The notes: a model not told the origin generated them from the sequence alone. 24,720 bases of DNA from JASLDZ01 sp964242895 (GCA_964242895.1 CAXTBN010000043.1:1-24720); one strand, 5' to 3'. Counted from the first letter of the stretch, positions 1 through 8,435 are shown. Made by a program: numbers and translations.

Positions 1-812
1 TCCAGCTCGTACTTGCGGCCGAAGTCGGCCTCGGCGAGGCCCAGGCGCTTGGCGCGGGCCTTCTCGTCCTCGTTGCGGAACACCAGCCGGCCCTGGAACT
101 GGCCGCCGACGCACTTGAGAGCCGCGCAGGCCAGCACGCCCTCCGGAGCGCCGCCGGAGCCCATGTAGATATCGACGCCCGTCATCGGGTCCGCCGTGTG
201 GATCACGCCCGCCACGTCGCCGTCGGTGATCAGGTTGACGCGCGCGCCCAGGCCGCGGAGCTGGTCGATGATGTGGCTGTGGCGCGGGCGGTCGAGCACG
301 CAGGCGGTGATGTCCGACGGCTCGACGCCCTTGGCCTTGGCCAGCGAGCGCACGTTGTCGGCGGGGCTGGCGTCCAGGTCGATCACGCCCTTGGCGTAGC
401 CGGGGCCGATGGCGATCTTGTCCATGTAGGTGTCGGGCGCGTTCAGCATGCCGCCGCGCGGCGAGAAGGCGACCACGGCCAGCGCGTTGCTCATGGCCTT
501 GGCGGTGAGAGTGGTGCCCTCCAGCGGGTCCAGCGCGATGTCGACGGCGGGGCCGGCGCCGGTGCCGACCTCCTCGCCGATGTAGAGCATGGGGGCCTCG
601 TCGCGCTCGCCCTCGCCGATGACGATGCGGCCCTTGATGTCGAGGCGGTTGAGCGCGGTGCGCATGGCGTCCACCGCCGCCTGGTCGGCCGCCTTCTCGT
701 CGCCGCGGCCCACCAGCTTGACGCTGGCGATGGCGGCGGCCTCGGTCACCCGGGCGACGTCGAGCGTCAGGGTGCGGAAGGCGGGTTCGATGGCGGCGGG
801 CGTGTCGGACAT
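1..812 (-). CDS. glpX: Class II fructose-1,6-bisphosphatase GlpX (3' end cut by window)
   Basis: Hydrolyses fructose-1,6-bisphosphate to fructose-6-phosphate in gluconeogenesis; cytoplasmic. About 270 codons are visible, beginning MSDTPAAIEPAFRTL at an ATG (812-810) and running off the left edge at GRKYEL, so the C-terminus is missing. Two hallmark metal/substrate motifs of the GlpX family are readable: IGEGERDEAP at about residues 65-74 and DPLEGTT at about 95-101. Further family blocks follow, such as DRPRHSHII and GSGGAPEGVLAAA-like sequence (here GSGGAPEGVLACA). It lies 99 bases downstream of hom on the same strand, an order often seen in alphaproteobacteria, so it is probably the distal gene of that unit. 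The family is well recognised; in some bacteria GlpX also has sedoheptulose bisphosphatase activity, which cannot be judged here. Confidence 0.95.
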   Translation of the reverse strand, partial: MSDTPAAIEPAFRTLTLDVARVTEAAAIASVKLVGRGDEKAADQAAVDAMRTALNRLDIKGRIVIGEGERDEAPMLYIGEEVGTGAGPAVDIALDPLEGTTLTAKAMSNALAVVAFSPRGGMLNAPDTYMDKIAIGPGYAKGVIDLDASPADNVRSLAKAKGVEPSDITACVLDRPRHSHIIDQLRGLGARVNLITDGDVAGVIHTADPMTGVDIYMGSGGAPEGVLACAALKCVGGQFQGRLVFRNEDEKARAKRLGLAEADFGRKYEL

Positions 813-911
813 GGGGATGCGGGTTTCCTCGCGGCCTTGGTCGGCCGTCGTTTCGCGTTCAGGCGGCGCGGTTTAGCGGGTTCGTTCCGCGAGCGCGAGC
901 CGCGGCCGCGC

Positions 912-2189
912 TCAGATGCGCGCGATGCGGATCGCGCGCGGGGGCTCGGCCAAGGCCTCTATGGCCGACATGTGTGACAGGGCGTCGGCGACGGCGGCCT
1001 CCGGCGCGGGCTGTGTGGTGAGCACGATGGGGACGAGGCCCTCCGGCTGGACCGGGCGCTGCAGCAGCGAGTCGATGGAGACCTGCGCCTTCGCCAGCGC
1101 GTCTGTCATCGCGGCCAGCACGCCCGGGCGGTCGTGCACCATCAGCCGGATGTAGGTCGCTCCCGTCCGCGCCTGGGCGGAGGCGGGCTTCAGAGGCTCC
1201 AGCTGCGCGGCAGGACGCTGAAACACGGGGCGGCGCACCCCGGCGACGATGTCGGCGATGTCCGCAGCCACCGCGGCGGCGGTGGGACCGGCGCCCGCAC
1301 CCGAGCCCTGCAGGAACAGCCGCCCGGTCCGCTCGCCCTCCACGAACAGGGCGTTGAGCGCGCCGCCCGCCTGCGCCAGCGGGTGCGCCAGCGGCACCAG
1401 CGCCGGCGCGACGCGCACCCGCGCGCCCTCCCCGCTCCGCTCCGCTTCGGCGATCAGCTTGATGCGGTAGCCCAGGAGGCCCGCCAGACGGATGTCGAGC
1501 AGCTCCACCGCCGTGATCCCGTCGATCTCGGCCGCGTCCAGGTTCGGCGCGGCGTCGAAGGCGAGCGCGGCCAGGATGGCGATCTTGTGCGCCGCGTCGA
1601 AGCCGCCGACGTCGGTGGTCGGGTCGGCCTCCGCGAAGCCCCGCGCCTGCGCCTCGGCCAGCACCTCGGCGAAGTCGCGACCCGAGGCCTCCATCTCGGT
1701 CAGGATGAAGTTGCAGGTGCCGTTGAGGATGCCGGCGAGGTGCAGCGTGCGGCAGCCGACCACCGCCTCGCGCACCAGCTTCACCGCCGGCGCGCCGCCC
1801 ATGACGGCGGCCTCGAACAGGAGCGAGACGCCCCGGCTCTCCGCCAACCGCGCCAGCTCCAGGCCGTGGGTGGCGACCAGAGCCTTGTTGGCGGTGACCA
1901 CGGGCTTGCCGGCCTCCAGCGCGGCGGTGACTGCGGCGCGCGCCGGGCCCTCCGCCCCGCCGATCAGCTCCACGAACAGGTCCACGTCCGGGCAGGTCGC
2001 GAGCGCGACCGGATCGTCGAACCAGGTCGCCCCCGCTTCGCGGGACGGATTGCGGCGGCGCGCGGAGACGCCGACCACCTCCACCCGCTCGCCGGAGGGC
2101 GCGAAGTCGGCGCGCTCCGCCACGAGCCGCACGAATTCGCCGCCCACGGTGCCGAGACCGGCGACGCCCAGGCGCCAGGTGCGGGTCAT
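912..2189 (-). CDS. hom: Homoserine dehydrogenase
   Basis: Reduces aspartate semialdehyde to homoserine with NAD(P)H, the branch-point step towards threonine and methionine. The protein has 425 residues. The N-terminal Rossmann motif GVAGLGTVGGEF is at about 8-19, the TANKALVA block with its lysine at about 99-106, the ILNGTCNFIL substrate-binding signature at about 154-163, and the EADPTTDVGGFDAAHK catalytic block at about 187-202. A C-terminal ACT domain (about 345-425, starting TYIRLMVHDRPGVL) suggests allosteric control, typically by threonine. The ATG overlaps the TGA of the upstream aminotransferase gene as ATGA, pointing to translational coupling. Length is normal for the monofunctional, non-aspartokinase-fused family. 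Confidence 0.96.
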   Translation of the reverse strand: MTRTWRLGVAGLGTVGGEFVRLVAERADFAPSGERVEVVGVSARRRNPSREAGATWFDDPVALATCPDVDLFVELIGGAEGPARAAVTAALEAGKPVVTANKALVATHGLELARLAESRGVSLLFEAAVMGGAPAVKLVREAVVGCRTLHLAGILNGTCNFILTEMEASGRDFAEVLAEAQARGFAEADPTTDVGGFDAAHKIAILAALAFDAAPNLDAAEIDGITAVELLDIRLAGLLGYRIKLIAEAERSGEGARVRVAPALVPLAHPLAQAGGALNALFVEGERTGRLFLQGSGAGAGPTAAAVAADIADIVAGVRRPVFQRPAAQLEPLKPASAQARTGATYIRLMVHDRPGVLAAMTDALAKAQVSIDSLLQRPVQPEGLVPIVLTTQPAPEAAVADALSHMSAIEALAEPPRAIRIARI

Positions 2190-3388
2190 TCCGCCGCCAT
2201 CGCCTGCACGGGGTCGTGCTCGGCCAGGAAGCGCTTCACGGCGCGCGCCGCCTGCCGGATGCGGTGCTCGTTCTCGACCAGGCCGATGCGGACATAGCCC
2301 TCGCCGTACTCGCCGAAGCCCGCGCCGGGAGCGACGGCGACGCCCGCCTCCTCCATCAGGCGCTTCGAAAAGGCGAGGCTGCCCGCCTCGGCCCAGCGCT
2401 CCGGCAGGGGCGCCCAGGCGAACATGGAGGCGCGTGGACGAGGGATGGTCCAGCCCGCGCGGCCGAAGCTCTCGACCAGGCAGTCGCGGCGGCTCTTGTA
2501 CGTCGCGCGGATGGCGGCGACGCAGTCCTGCGGGCCGTTGAGCGCGGCGGCGGCGGCCACCTGCACCGGGGTGAAGGCGCCGTAGTCGAGATAGCTCTTC
2601 ACCCTGGCCAGGGCCGCGCAGATGCGCGCGTTGCCGACCACCATGCCCACGCGCCAGCCGGCCATGGCGTAGGTTTTGGAGAGGCTGTTGACCTCCACCG
2701 CGATCTCCTTCGCGCCCTCGACCTGCAGCACGCTGGACGGCGGGTCGTCGAAGTAGATCTCCGAGTAGGCGACGTCCGACAGGATGATCAACTCGTGCTT
2801 GCGCGCCAGCCGCACGGCCTCGCGGTAGAACTCCAAGTCCACCCACTGCGCGGTCGGGTTGGAGGGATAGCTCAGGATCAGGATGGTCGGCGGCGGGGCC
2901 GAATTGCGAACCGCGCGGTCGATGCCCGAGAGGTACTGCTCCGGGCTGAGCGCCGGCACGTGGCGGATCACACCGCCCGCCATGATGAAGCCGTAGGCGT
3001 GGATCGGGTAGGCCGGGTTGGGGCAGATCACCGTGTCGCCCGGGGCGGTCAGCGCCTGCGCCAGGTTGGCGAAGCCCTCCTTCGAGCCGAGCGTGGCGAC
3101 CACCTCGGTGTCAGGGTCCAACGCCACGTCGAACCGCTTGGCGTAGTAGCCGGCCATGGCGCGGCGCAGGCCGAGGATGCCCTTCGATGCGGAGTAGCGC
3201 CCGCTCTTCGGGTCGCGCGCGGTCTCGATCAGCTTCTCGACGATGTGCGGCGGCGTCGGCATGTCGGGGTTGCCCATGCCGAAGTCGATGATGTCCGCCC
3301 CGCCCGCGCGAAGGCGCGCCTTGAGGCGGTTCACCTCCTCGAAGACGTAGGGCGGCAGCCGCCGGATCTTGTGGAACTCGGGCGACAC
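2186..3388 (-). CDS. alaC: AlaC/DapL-like class I aminotransferase
   Basis: PLP-dependent fold-type I aminotransferase, most similar by eye to E. coli AlaC (glutamate-pyruvate aminotransferase) and to LL-diaminopimelate aminotransferases. Visible blocks are RRLPPYVFEEVN at the N-terminus, DFGMGNPDMPTPPHIVEKL, TLGSKEGFANL, SYPSNPTAQ, the PLP lysine in NSLSKTYAMAGWRVG (about residue 238) and VRIGLVENEHRIRQA near the end. I chose the GTG at 3388 (400 aa) because family homology begins right after it and it lies 5 bases after the upstream lipoprotein stop; an ATG at 3445 would add 19 unconserved residues overlapping that gene. The stop overlaps the hom start. The location before hom suggests a role in amino-acid synthesis, but the substrate cannot be fixed from sequence. 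Confidence 0.9.
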   Translation of the reverse strand: MSPEFHKIRRLPPYVFEEVNRLKARLRAGGADIIDFGMGNPDMPTPPHIVEKLIETARDPKSGRYSASKGILGLRRAMAGYYAKRFDVALDPDTEVVATLGSKEGFANLAQALTAPGDTVICPNPAYPIHAYGFIMAGGVIRHVPALSPEQYLSGIDRAVRNSAPPPTILILSYPSNPTAQWVDLEFYREAVRLARKHELIILSDVAYSEIYFDDPPSSVLQVEGAKEIAVEVNSLSKTYAMAGWRVGMVVGNARICAALARVKSYLDYGAFTPVQVAAAAALNGPQDCVAAIRATYKSRRDCLVESFGRAGWTIPRPRASMFAWAPLPERWAEAGSLAFSKRLMEEAGVAVAPGAGFGEYGEGYVRIGLVENEHRIRQAARAVKRFLAEHDPVQAMAAE

Positions 3389-3393
3389 GGCGG

Positions 3394-3825
3394 TCAGCTC
3401 GGCGGCGGCGGCGCCTTTGCCGCCTCGCGCATCTTGGCCGCCCACGCTTCCGAGCGCTGCGCCTGGTCGGCGGGCGGCGCGGCCTTGGCGGGATCCAGCG
3501 TGCGGCCCCGCGCCGCGGTGGCGTACGCCTCCGGTTCATCGTTCATCGCCGGGTGCGACACGGCCCAGGCCTGCAGCACGCCGCGGTCCTTCTCGAGCCC
3601 CGCGGCCTGCGTCCCATAAGCCGTCACCGGGCGCAGGTCGCGGGGCGGCGGGGGCAGGCGCTTCAGCTCGGGATACGGATATGAGCGCGCCGAAGCCTCG
3701 CGCACGGCCGTCGCGCTGGGGCTCTCCGGGTTCACCCCGCCGGCCAGCCGCGAGAGCGTCGGCGACGCACACCCGGCGAGAGTCATGGCGCCGAGCACCC
3801 AAACGGCCGTCCGCACGTTCCGCAT
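3394..3825 (-). CDS. Small lipoprotein of unknown function
   Basis: A 143-residue protein with a lipoprotein signal: MRNVRTAVWVLGAMTLAGC, where LAGC (residues 16-19) is the lipobox and Cys19 the lipidation site. The mature part is rich in proline, alanine and charged residues (PYPELKRLPPPPRDL, then an Ala/Lys-rich C-terminus ending in PPPPS), with no domain I recognise. The ATG at 3825 is chosen because the reading frame upstream of it gives no plausible leader. The gene is 5 bases upstream of the aminotransferase GTG, so it is probably the first gene of the aminotransferase-hom-glpX transcript. It is divergent from phaC across about 94 bases. Function unknown; the lipoprotein call is firm, anything beyond is not. 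Confidence 0.8.
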   Translation of the reverse strand: MRNVRTAVWVLGAMTLAGCASPTLSRLAGGVNPESPSATAVREASARSYPYPELKRLPPPPRDLRPVTAYGTQAAGLEKDRGVLQAWAVSHPAMNDEPEAYATAARGRTLDPAKAAPPADQAQRSEAWAAKMREAAKAPPPPS

Positions 3826-3919
3826 GGGTCCGGTCTTATGCGATGAGGCCGGGGTGAGAAAGAGAGCGCCGCCCGCGGTCGATGCGATCGCGAGGACGGC
3901 CCGGACGGAGGAGGCGGTC

Positions 3920-5869
3920 ATGGCGGACGACGCTCGCGGCATCGAGTCCCATCCGGCGCAGGCGCCGCCCACCCCGCCGGAGGTGCGCGATCCGTCGGAA
4001 CCGCGCGACCCGCCCCTGTCGGGCCCGACCGCCGTCGCACCCGAGCCGCCGCCAGCCGCGGCCGGCTGGGACGGCGGGCTCGGTCCCGAGCAGCGCAAGG
4101 CGATGGAGGAGCTGTCGCTCAATCTCGCCAAGGCGTCGATGACCGCGCAGGCGGCGCTCGCCTCGGCCAGCCTCGGCCAGCCGGCCGGCCGCGTCGACCC
4201 GGATCCCTTCCACGTCCAGCCGGTGCTGGCGGAGGTGGCCGGCCGCCTCGCCGCCCAGCCCGACGCGCTGATGGGCGCGCAGGCGCAGCTGTTCGAGCGC
4301 TACATGAAGCTGTGGTCGGCCACCGCGCAGCGCATGACCGGCGAGGCGTCCGCGCCCGCCATGGAGCCCGCCAAGGGCGACAAGCGCTTCAAGGACCCGG
4401 CGTGGACGGAGAACCCCGTCTTCGACGTGATGAAGCAGAGCTACCTGATCACCGCCGACTGGCTGAACGGCCTGGTGGGCGCCGTGGAGGGTGCCGATCC
4501 CCTGACCAAGCGTCGCGCCGAGTTCTTCACCAAGATGATGACCGACGCTTTCTCGCCGTCCAACTTCCTCATGACCAACCCCGCCGCCCTTAAGGCGATG
4601 GCGGACAGCGGAGGCGAGAGCCTCGTCAAGGGCGCGCAGAACTTCGCCGCAGACTTGGCGCGCGGCGGCGGCCAGCTGGCCATCAGCCAGACGGACTATT
4701 CCCGGTTCAAGGTCGGAGAGAACGTCGCCACCGCGCCCGGCAAAGTCGTGTTCCAGAACGAGCTGTTCCAACTCCTGCAGTTCTCGCCCACGACCGACGA
4801 GGTCTTCGATACACCGCTTCTGATCTTTCCGCCCTGGATCAACAAATACTACATCCTGGACCTCAAGCCCGAGAACTCGATGATCCGCTGGCTGGCGGGC
4901 CAGGGCTTCACTGTATTCGTGACCAGCTGGGTCAATCCCGGGCCGGAGCTGAAGGACAAGACGTTCGAGGACTACATGCGCGAGGGCGCCTACGCCGCCG
5001 TCGAGGCGGTGATCCGGCAGACGGGCGTCAGCCACGTGAATACGGTCGGCTACTGCATCGGCGGCACGCTCCTGGCCTCGACCCTGGCGCACATGGCCGC
5101 CAACGGCGTGCCCGCCATTGGCGCGGCCACCTTCTTCGCCGCCCAGCAGGACTTCCAGGAGGCGGGCGACCTCCTGCTCTTCACCAACGACGCCTGGCTG
5201 GAGACGCTGGAGAAGAAGATGGATGCGGCGGGCGGCGTGCTGCCCGGCGCGGCCATGGCGGACACTTTCAACGCCCTGCGCGGCAACGACCTGATCTGGT
5301 CGTTCTTCGTCAACAACTACCTGATGGGCCGCGAGCCCGCCGCCTTCGACCTGCTGTTCTGGAACTCGGACCAGACGCGCATGCCCAAGACGCTGCACAT
5401 GAGCTACCTGCGAGACTTCTATCAGTCGAACAAGCTGGCCAAGAACGAGCTGGAGCTCGGCGGCGTGCCCCTCGACATGAGCAAGGTGACGATCCCGATC
5501 TACGTCCAGTCCTCGCGCGAGGACCACATCGCGCCCATGCGCTCGGTGTACCGCGGCGCCCGCCTGTTCGGGGGCGAGACCACCTTCACGCTCGCGGGCT
5601 CTGGCCACATCGCCGGCGTCATCAACGCGCCGGTGGCGAACAAGTACCAGCACTGGACCAACCCGGACCTGCCGCCCACCGTCGACGAATGGCTGGCCGG
5701 CGCGACCGAGCACAAGGGGAGCTGGTGGCCGCATTGGGCGGCGTGGCTGGGCGAGCGCTCGGGGGCGATGGTGACGGCGCGCGACCCGGCGACGGGTCCC
5801 CTGGGCGTGATCGAGGACGCGCCCGGCAGCTACGTGAAGGTGCGCTCCGACGCGGCGATCCCGGCGTGA
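3920..5869 (+). CDS. phaC: Class I poly(3-hydroxyalkanoate) synthase PhaC
   Basis: Polymerises (R)-3-hydroxyacyl-CoA into storage polyester at the granule surface. The protein has 649 residues. The lipase-like box is GYCIGG with nucleophile Cys379; the other triad members fit Asp535 (in SREDHIAP) and His563 (in GSGHIAG). Family blocks such as RWLAGQGFTVFVTSW, FFVNNYLMG, DLLFWNSD and the PGSYVKVR C-terminus are all present. The ATG at 3920 has a strong Shine-Dalgarno GGAGGAGG (3907-3914) five bases upstream, which I prefer over an in-frame ATG at 3785. Residues about 8-50 form a proline-rich, low-complexity extension ahead of the usual N-terminal domain. No phaB, phaA, phasin or phaR is adjacent in the window. 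It converges on the radical SAM gene, 7 bases between stops. Confidence 0.95.
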   Translation: MADDARGIESHPAQAPPTPPEVRDPSEPRDPPLSGPTAVAPEPPPAAAGWDGGLGPEQRKAMEELSLNLAKASMTAQAALASASLGQPAGRVDPDPFHVQPVLAEVAGRLAAQPDALMGAQAQLFERYMKLWSATAQRMTGEASAPAMEPAKGDKRFKDPAWTENPVFDVMKQSYLITADWLNGLVGAVEGADPLTKRRAEFFTKMMTDAFSPSNFLMTNPAALKAMADSGGESLVKGAQNFAADLARGGGQLAISQTDYSRFKVGENVATAPGKVVFQNELFQLLQFSPTTDEVFDTPLLIFPPWINKYYILDLKPENSMIRWLAGQGFTVFVTSWVNPGPELKDKTFEDYMREGAYAAVEAVIRQTGVSHVNTVGYCIGGTLLASTLAHMAANGVPAIGAATFFAAQQDFQEAGDLLLFTNDAWLETLEKKMDAAGGVLPGAAMADTFNALRGNDLIWSFFVNNYLMGREPAAFDLLFWNSDQTRMPKTLHMSYLRDFYQSNKLAKNELELGGVPLDMSKVTIPIYVQSSREDHIAPMRSVYRGARLFGGETTFTLAGSGHIAGVINAPVANKYQHWTNPDLPPTVDEWLAGATEHKGSWWPHWAAWLGERSGAMVTARDPATGPLGVIEDAPGSYVKVRSDAAIPA

Positions 5870-5876
5870 CGCGGCC

Positions 5877-6980
5877 TCACGTCCAGTAGAGCACCCGCGC
5901 CTGCGGCAGGCGCTCGGCCAGGAGCCGCGTCAACTCGGTCCGCATCTCGCGCATCAGGGCGGCGGGGTAGACGTGCTTGACGCCGCCGAACTTGGTCAGC
6001 TTCCGCGAGCGGTTGGCTTCGTCCATGTCGAGCTTCGTGCCGGGGTACCAGCCCTGCAGCACCGCCCTGGATTTCTCCGTGAAGCGGTGCGTGATCAGCT
6101 CGGCGGTGAGGTCCAGCCCCTCGACGCCCGCCAATTCCTGCGCGGCGAGGTCGAACAGCGCGGCGTACTCGACCCGCCAGTCCTCGACCGGCTGGATGGG
6201 CGCCACGGTCAGCCCGACGCGGTAACCATCCCGCGCCAACCGCCCCAGCGCGTGCAGGCGCGCAGCGAGCGGGTCGGCGCCGCCCTCGAAGCGGATCAGC
6301 GCCGGGGCGTTCACGCTCATCCGCACCCGCACGCGCCCGCCGTGGTCCAGCCCGATCAGAGGGTCGACGCCGGAGAACTTGGTGGTGAAGCGCAGGCCCA
6401 CGTCCGCCCGCCACGCGCCGAAGAAGCGCACCGCCTCGCCGAGGGAGCCCGTCAGGTGCTCCACGCCGAGCGGGTCGGCGTAGCAGGAGGCCTCGAACGT
6501 GGTGCCCTCCCCCGCCCGCGCCGCCGAGGCCGAGGTCACCGCGCCCTGGCCCACGTAGGCGGCGAGGTTGGCGAGGATCTCCTCGGTGTTGGCGTACACG
6601 CGCGTGATCGGCGGGCCGCTTAGCGAGCCCGCGAGGTAACAGTACTGGCAGTGGGCGTGGCATCCCTCCGCTAAATCGAACCGCCAGTCGGCCGAAGGAG
6701 GTATCGGCTGGAGCCGCATCTTGGCCGGCGAGGCGACCGTCACCGCCAACGTCGACTTGGCGGCCCGGTAGTCGGCGCGCGGGTCGCCCGTGCGGGGGAG
6801 GGTCACGCGATCGCCCGAGAGCTCGACGACCTCCGACCCCAGCGCGGCGGCGCGCGCGACGATGGCGAGGCCGCGGGCGTGCTCGCGGGCGGCGCGTGTG
6901 ACCAGCACGCGATCGGGACGCCACAGGCGCGGCGGCGTCGGGACCGCGGCGCGGTCGCGGGCGGTGAGGATGGTGGGCAC
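5877..6980 (-). CDS. splB: Spore photoproduct lyase-like radical SAM protein
   Basis: A 367-residue radical SAM protein of the spore photoproduct lyase family, which in Bacilli reverses the thymine dimer 5-thyminyl-5,6-dihydrothymine. The cluster motif CHAHCQYC (Cys107, Cys111, Cys114; CX3CX2C) is followed by Tyr115, and Cys166 sits in FEASCYADPLGVEHLTGSL. By position and context Cys166 matches the hydrogen-atom-donor cysteine of characterised SplB, and Tyr113/Tyr115 match the tyrosines flanking the last cluster cysteine. The start is a GTG (6980) without a strong ribosome site close by. It is divergent from the DLH genes (83 bases between). The host looks like a non-spore-forming alphaproteobacterium, so the true substrate is uncertain; a DNA-repair role is inferred only from homology. 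Confidence 0.85.
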   Translation of the reverse strand: MPTILTARDRAAVPTPPRLWRPDRVLVTRAAREHARGLAIVARAAALGSEVVELSGDRVTLPRTGDPRADYRAAKSTLAVTVASPAKMRLQPIPPSADWRFDLAEGCHAHCQYCYLAGSLSGPPITRVYANTEEILANLAAYVGQGAVTSASAARAGEGTTFEASCYADPLGVEHLTGSLGEAVRFFGAWRADVGLRFTTKFSGVDPLIGLDHGGRVRVRMSVNAPALIRFEGGADPLAARLHALGRLARDGYRVGLTVAPIQPVEDWRVEYAALFDLAAQELAGVEGLDLTAELITHRFTEKSRAVLQGWYPGTKLDMDEANRSRKLTKFGGVKHVYPAALMREMRTELTRLLAERLPQARVLYWT

Positions 6981-7063
6981 GGGACCACAACGGCCGCCGC
7001 CTCCGCTTGCGTTCCGTCCGGGGCGGAGGGAGGGTCCGCGCCCGTTGAGCGGAGGAGTGCGCG

Positions 7064-7741
7064 ATGGCCGAGACAGTCACCTTGGAATCCAAGATCGACG
7101 GCTTCGCCTTCACCGCCCTGCACGCCGAGGCGCAGGGCGCCCGGAAGGGCGGCGTGGTGCTGCTGCAGGAGATCTTCGGCCTGGACCGTTTCATGCAGGC
7201 CGACGTGGCCCGCTGGTCCAAGCTGGGCTTCGAGGTCTACGCCCCGTCGCTGTTCGACCGCGCCGAGCCCGGCTTCGTCGCCGATCACGACGCGGACGGG
7301 ATCCAGCAGGGCATGCGCTACGCCCAGGGCATCGGCGTCGACCCGCCGACCTACGACGTGGAGACCTGCGTCGACGAGCTGACGAAGCGCGGGCCGGCGT
7401 TCGTGGTCGGCTACTGCTACGGCGGCGGGATCGCGTGGCTCGCGGCCTGCAAGATCGACACCCTCGCCGCCGCCTCCTGCTACTACGGCGGTATGATCGC
7501 GAGCTTCGCGGCGGCCAAGCCGCTCTGCCCGGTGGTGATGCACTTCGGCGCGCTGGACGCGCACATCACACCCGACCGCGTCGACGTCATCCGCCAAGCC
7601 CAGCCCGGCCTGCCGATCCACGTCTACGAGACGGGCGGCCACGGCTTCAACAACGAGGGCGGGGCCGCCTACGACGCCGCCAGCGCCGACCTCGCCCGGC
7701 GGCGGACGCTGGAGCTGTTCGCGGCCAACGGCGCGGGCTGA
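7064..7741 (+). CDS. Dienelactone hydrolase family protein, copy 1
   Basis: A 225-residue cytoplasmic alpha/beta hydrolase of the dienelactone hydrolase (DLH) family. The cysteine nucleophile motif GYCYGG contains Cys118; Asp165 (FGALDAHI) and His193 (GGHGFNN) complete the triad, and Glu36 in LQEIFG matches the glutamate that interacts with the resting cysteine in classical DLH. The family hydrolyses dienelactone to maleylacetate in chloroaromatic breakdown, but many members act on other esters or lactones and no other catabolic gene is nearby. The ATG has a good Shine-Dalgarno GGAGGAG (7051-7057) six bases upstream. A paralogue starts 3 bases after its stop, so the two are surely co-transcribed. 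Exact substrate unknown. Confidence 0.92.
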   Translation: MAETVTLESKIDGFAFTALHAEAQGARKGGVVLLQEIFGLDRFMQADVARWSKLGFEVYAPSLFDRAEPGFVADHDADGIQQGMRYAQGIGVDPPTYDVETCVDELTKRGPAFVVGYCYGGGIAWLAACKIDTLAAASCYYGGMIASFAAAKPLCPVVMHFGALDAHITPDRVDVIRQAQPGLPIHVYETGGHGFNNEGGAAYDAASADLARRRTLELFAANGAG

Positions 7742-7744
7742 GGC

Positions 7745-8425
7745 GTGGGCGAGGTCGTCCGGCTTCAGGGCGCCGACGGCTTCGCATTCGAGGCCTGGCG
7801 CGAGCCGGCGCGGGAGGCGAGGCGAGGCGGGCTGATCGCGATCCAGGAGATTTTCGGCGTCACTGAGCATATCCGCGAGTTGGCGGCCGGCTTCGCGGAA
7901 GACGGCTACGAGGTGCTCGCGCCCTCCTTGTTCGACCGTCGCGGGCCGGGCTTTCAGGCCGGGTACGACACCGCGGGCGTGGCGCGCGGGCGCGAGCTGT
8001 CCGAATCGACGCCGTGGGACGAGGTGGCGGGCGACCTGCAGGCGTGCGTGGAAGCCCTCCCCTCGCCCGTGTTCGCCGTCGGCTGGTGCTGGGGCGGGAC
8101 TGCGGCGTGGCTGGCGTCCTGCCGCTGCGAGGGGCTGGCCGCCGCATCCTGCTTCTACGGCCGGCGCATCCCGGAGTTGGTGGAGAAGACGCCCCGCTGC
8201 CCGGTGATCCTCCACTTCGGCGGCGATGACCCGACCATTCCGCCAGAGACGGTCGAGCTCATCCGCGAGCGCCACCCCGAGCTGCCGGTGCACGTCTACG
8301 ACGCGGGCCACGGCTTCGTGAGCGACCGGCGCGCCGACCATGCGCCGGACGCGGCCCGGCTGGCGCGCCTACGCACGCTGGCCCTGTTCCACCGCGCGGC
8401 GGGAGGCCGCGACCACGGCGCGTGA
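7745..8425 (+). CDS. Dienelactone hydrolase family protein, copy 2
   Basis: A 226-residue paralogue of the gene just upstream, co-linear with it through most of its length. It shares the IQEIFG block (Glu35), the nucleophile motif GWCWGG (Cys115), GGDDPTIP (Asp162 aligns with the triad aspartate) and GHGFVSD (His189). Translation starts at a GTG three bases after the upstream TGA, with only a weak GAGG nearby, so translational coupling is likely. The main differences from copy 1 lie around the active-site entrance (residues about 70-105 and the loop after the final histidine), suggesting a different substrate. It converges on the membrane-protein gene with 10 bases between stops. Confidence 0.92.
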   Translation: MGEVVRLQGADGFAFEAWREPAREARRGGLIAIQEIFGVTEHIRELAAGFAEDGYEVLAPSLFDRRGPGFQAGYDTAGVARGRELSESTPWDEVAGDLQACVEALPSPVFAVGWCWGGTAAWLASCRCEGLAAASCFYGRRIPELVEKTPRCPVILHFGGDDPTIPPETVELIRERHPELPVHVYDAGHGFVSDRRADHAPDAARLARLRTLALFHRAAGGRDHGA

Positions 8426-8435
8426 GCCGCGGCCG

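Noticed and set aside
198..977. Long open frame on the plus strand opposite glpX
   Set aside because: Low-complexity Ala/Gly/Val/His/Arg composition typical of antisense shadows in GC-rich genes; the minus strand encodes a clear GlpX.
3111..3539. Arg-rich open frame overlapping the aminotransferase and lipoprotein genes
   Set aside because: Frame shadow of two well-supported genes on the same strand; no ribosome site or domain.
3836..5734. 632-codon open frame antisense to phaC
   Set aside because: Shadow frame: PhaC on the other strand has all catalytic motifs, while this product is Arg/Gly/His-rich without any recognisable domain.
6803..8341. 512-codon open frame antisense to the DLH pair
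   Set aside because: Composition is that of a GC-rich shadow, and it spans two real genes and a divergent promoter region.
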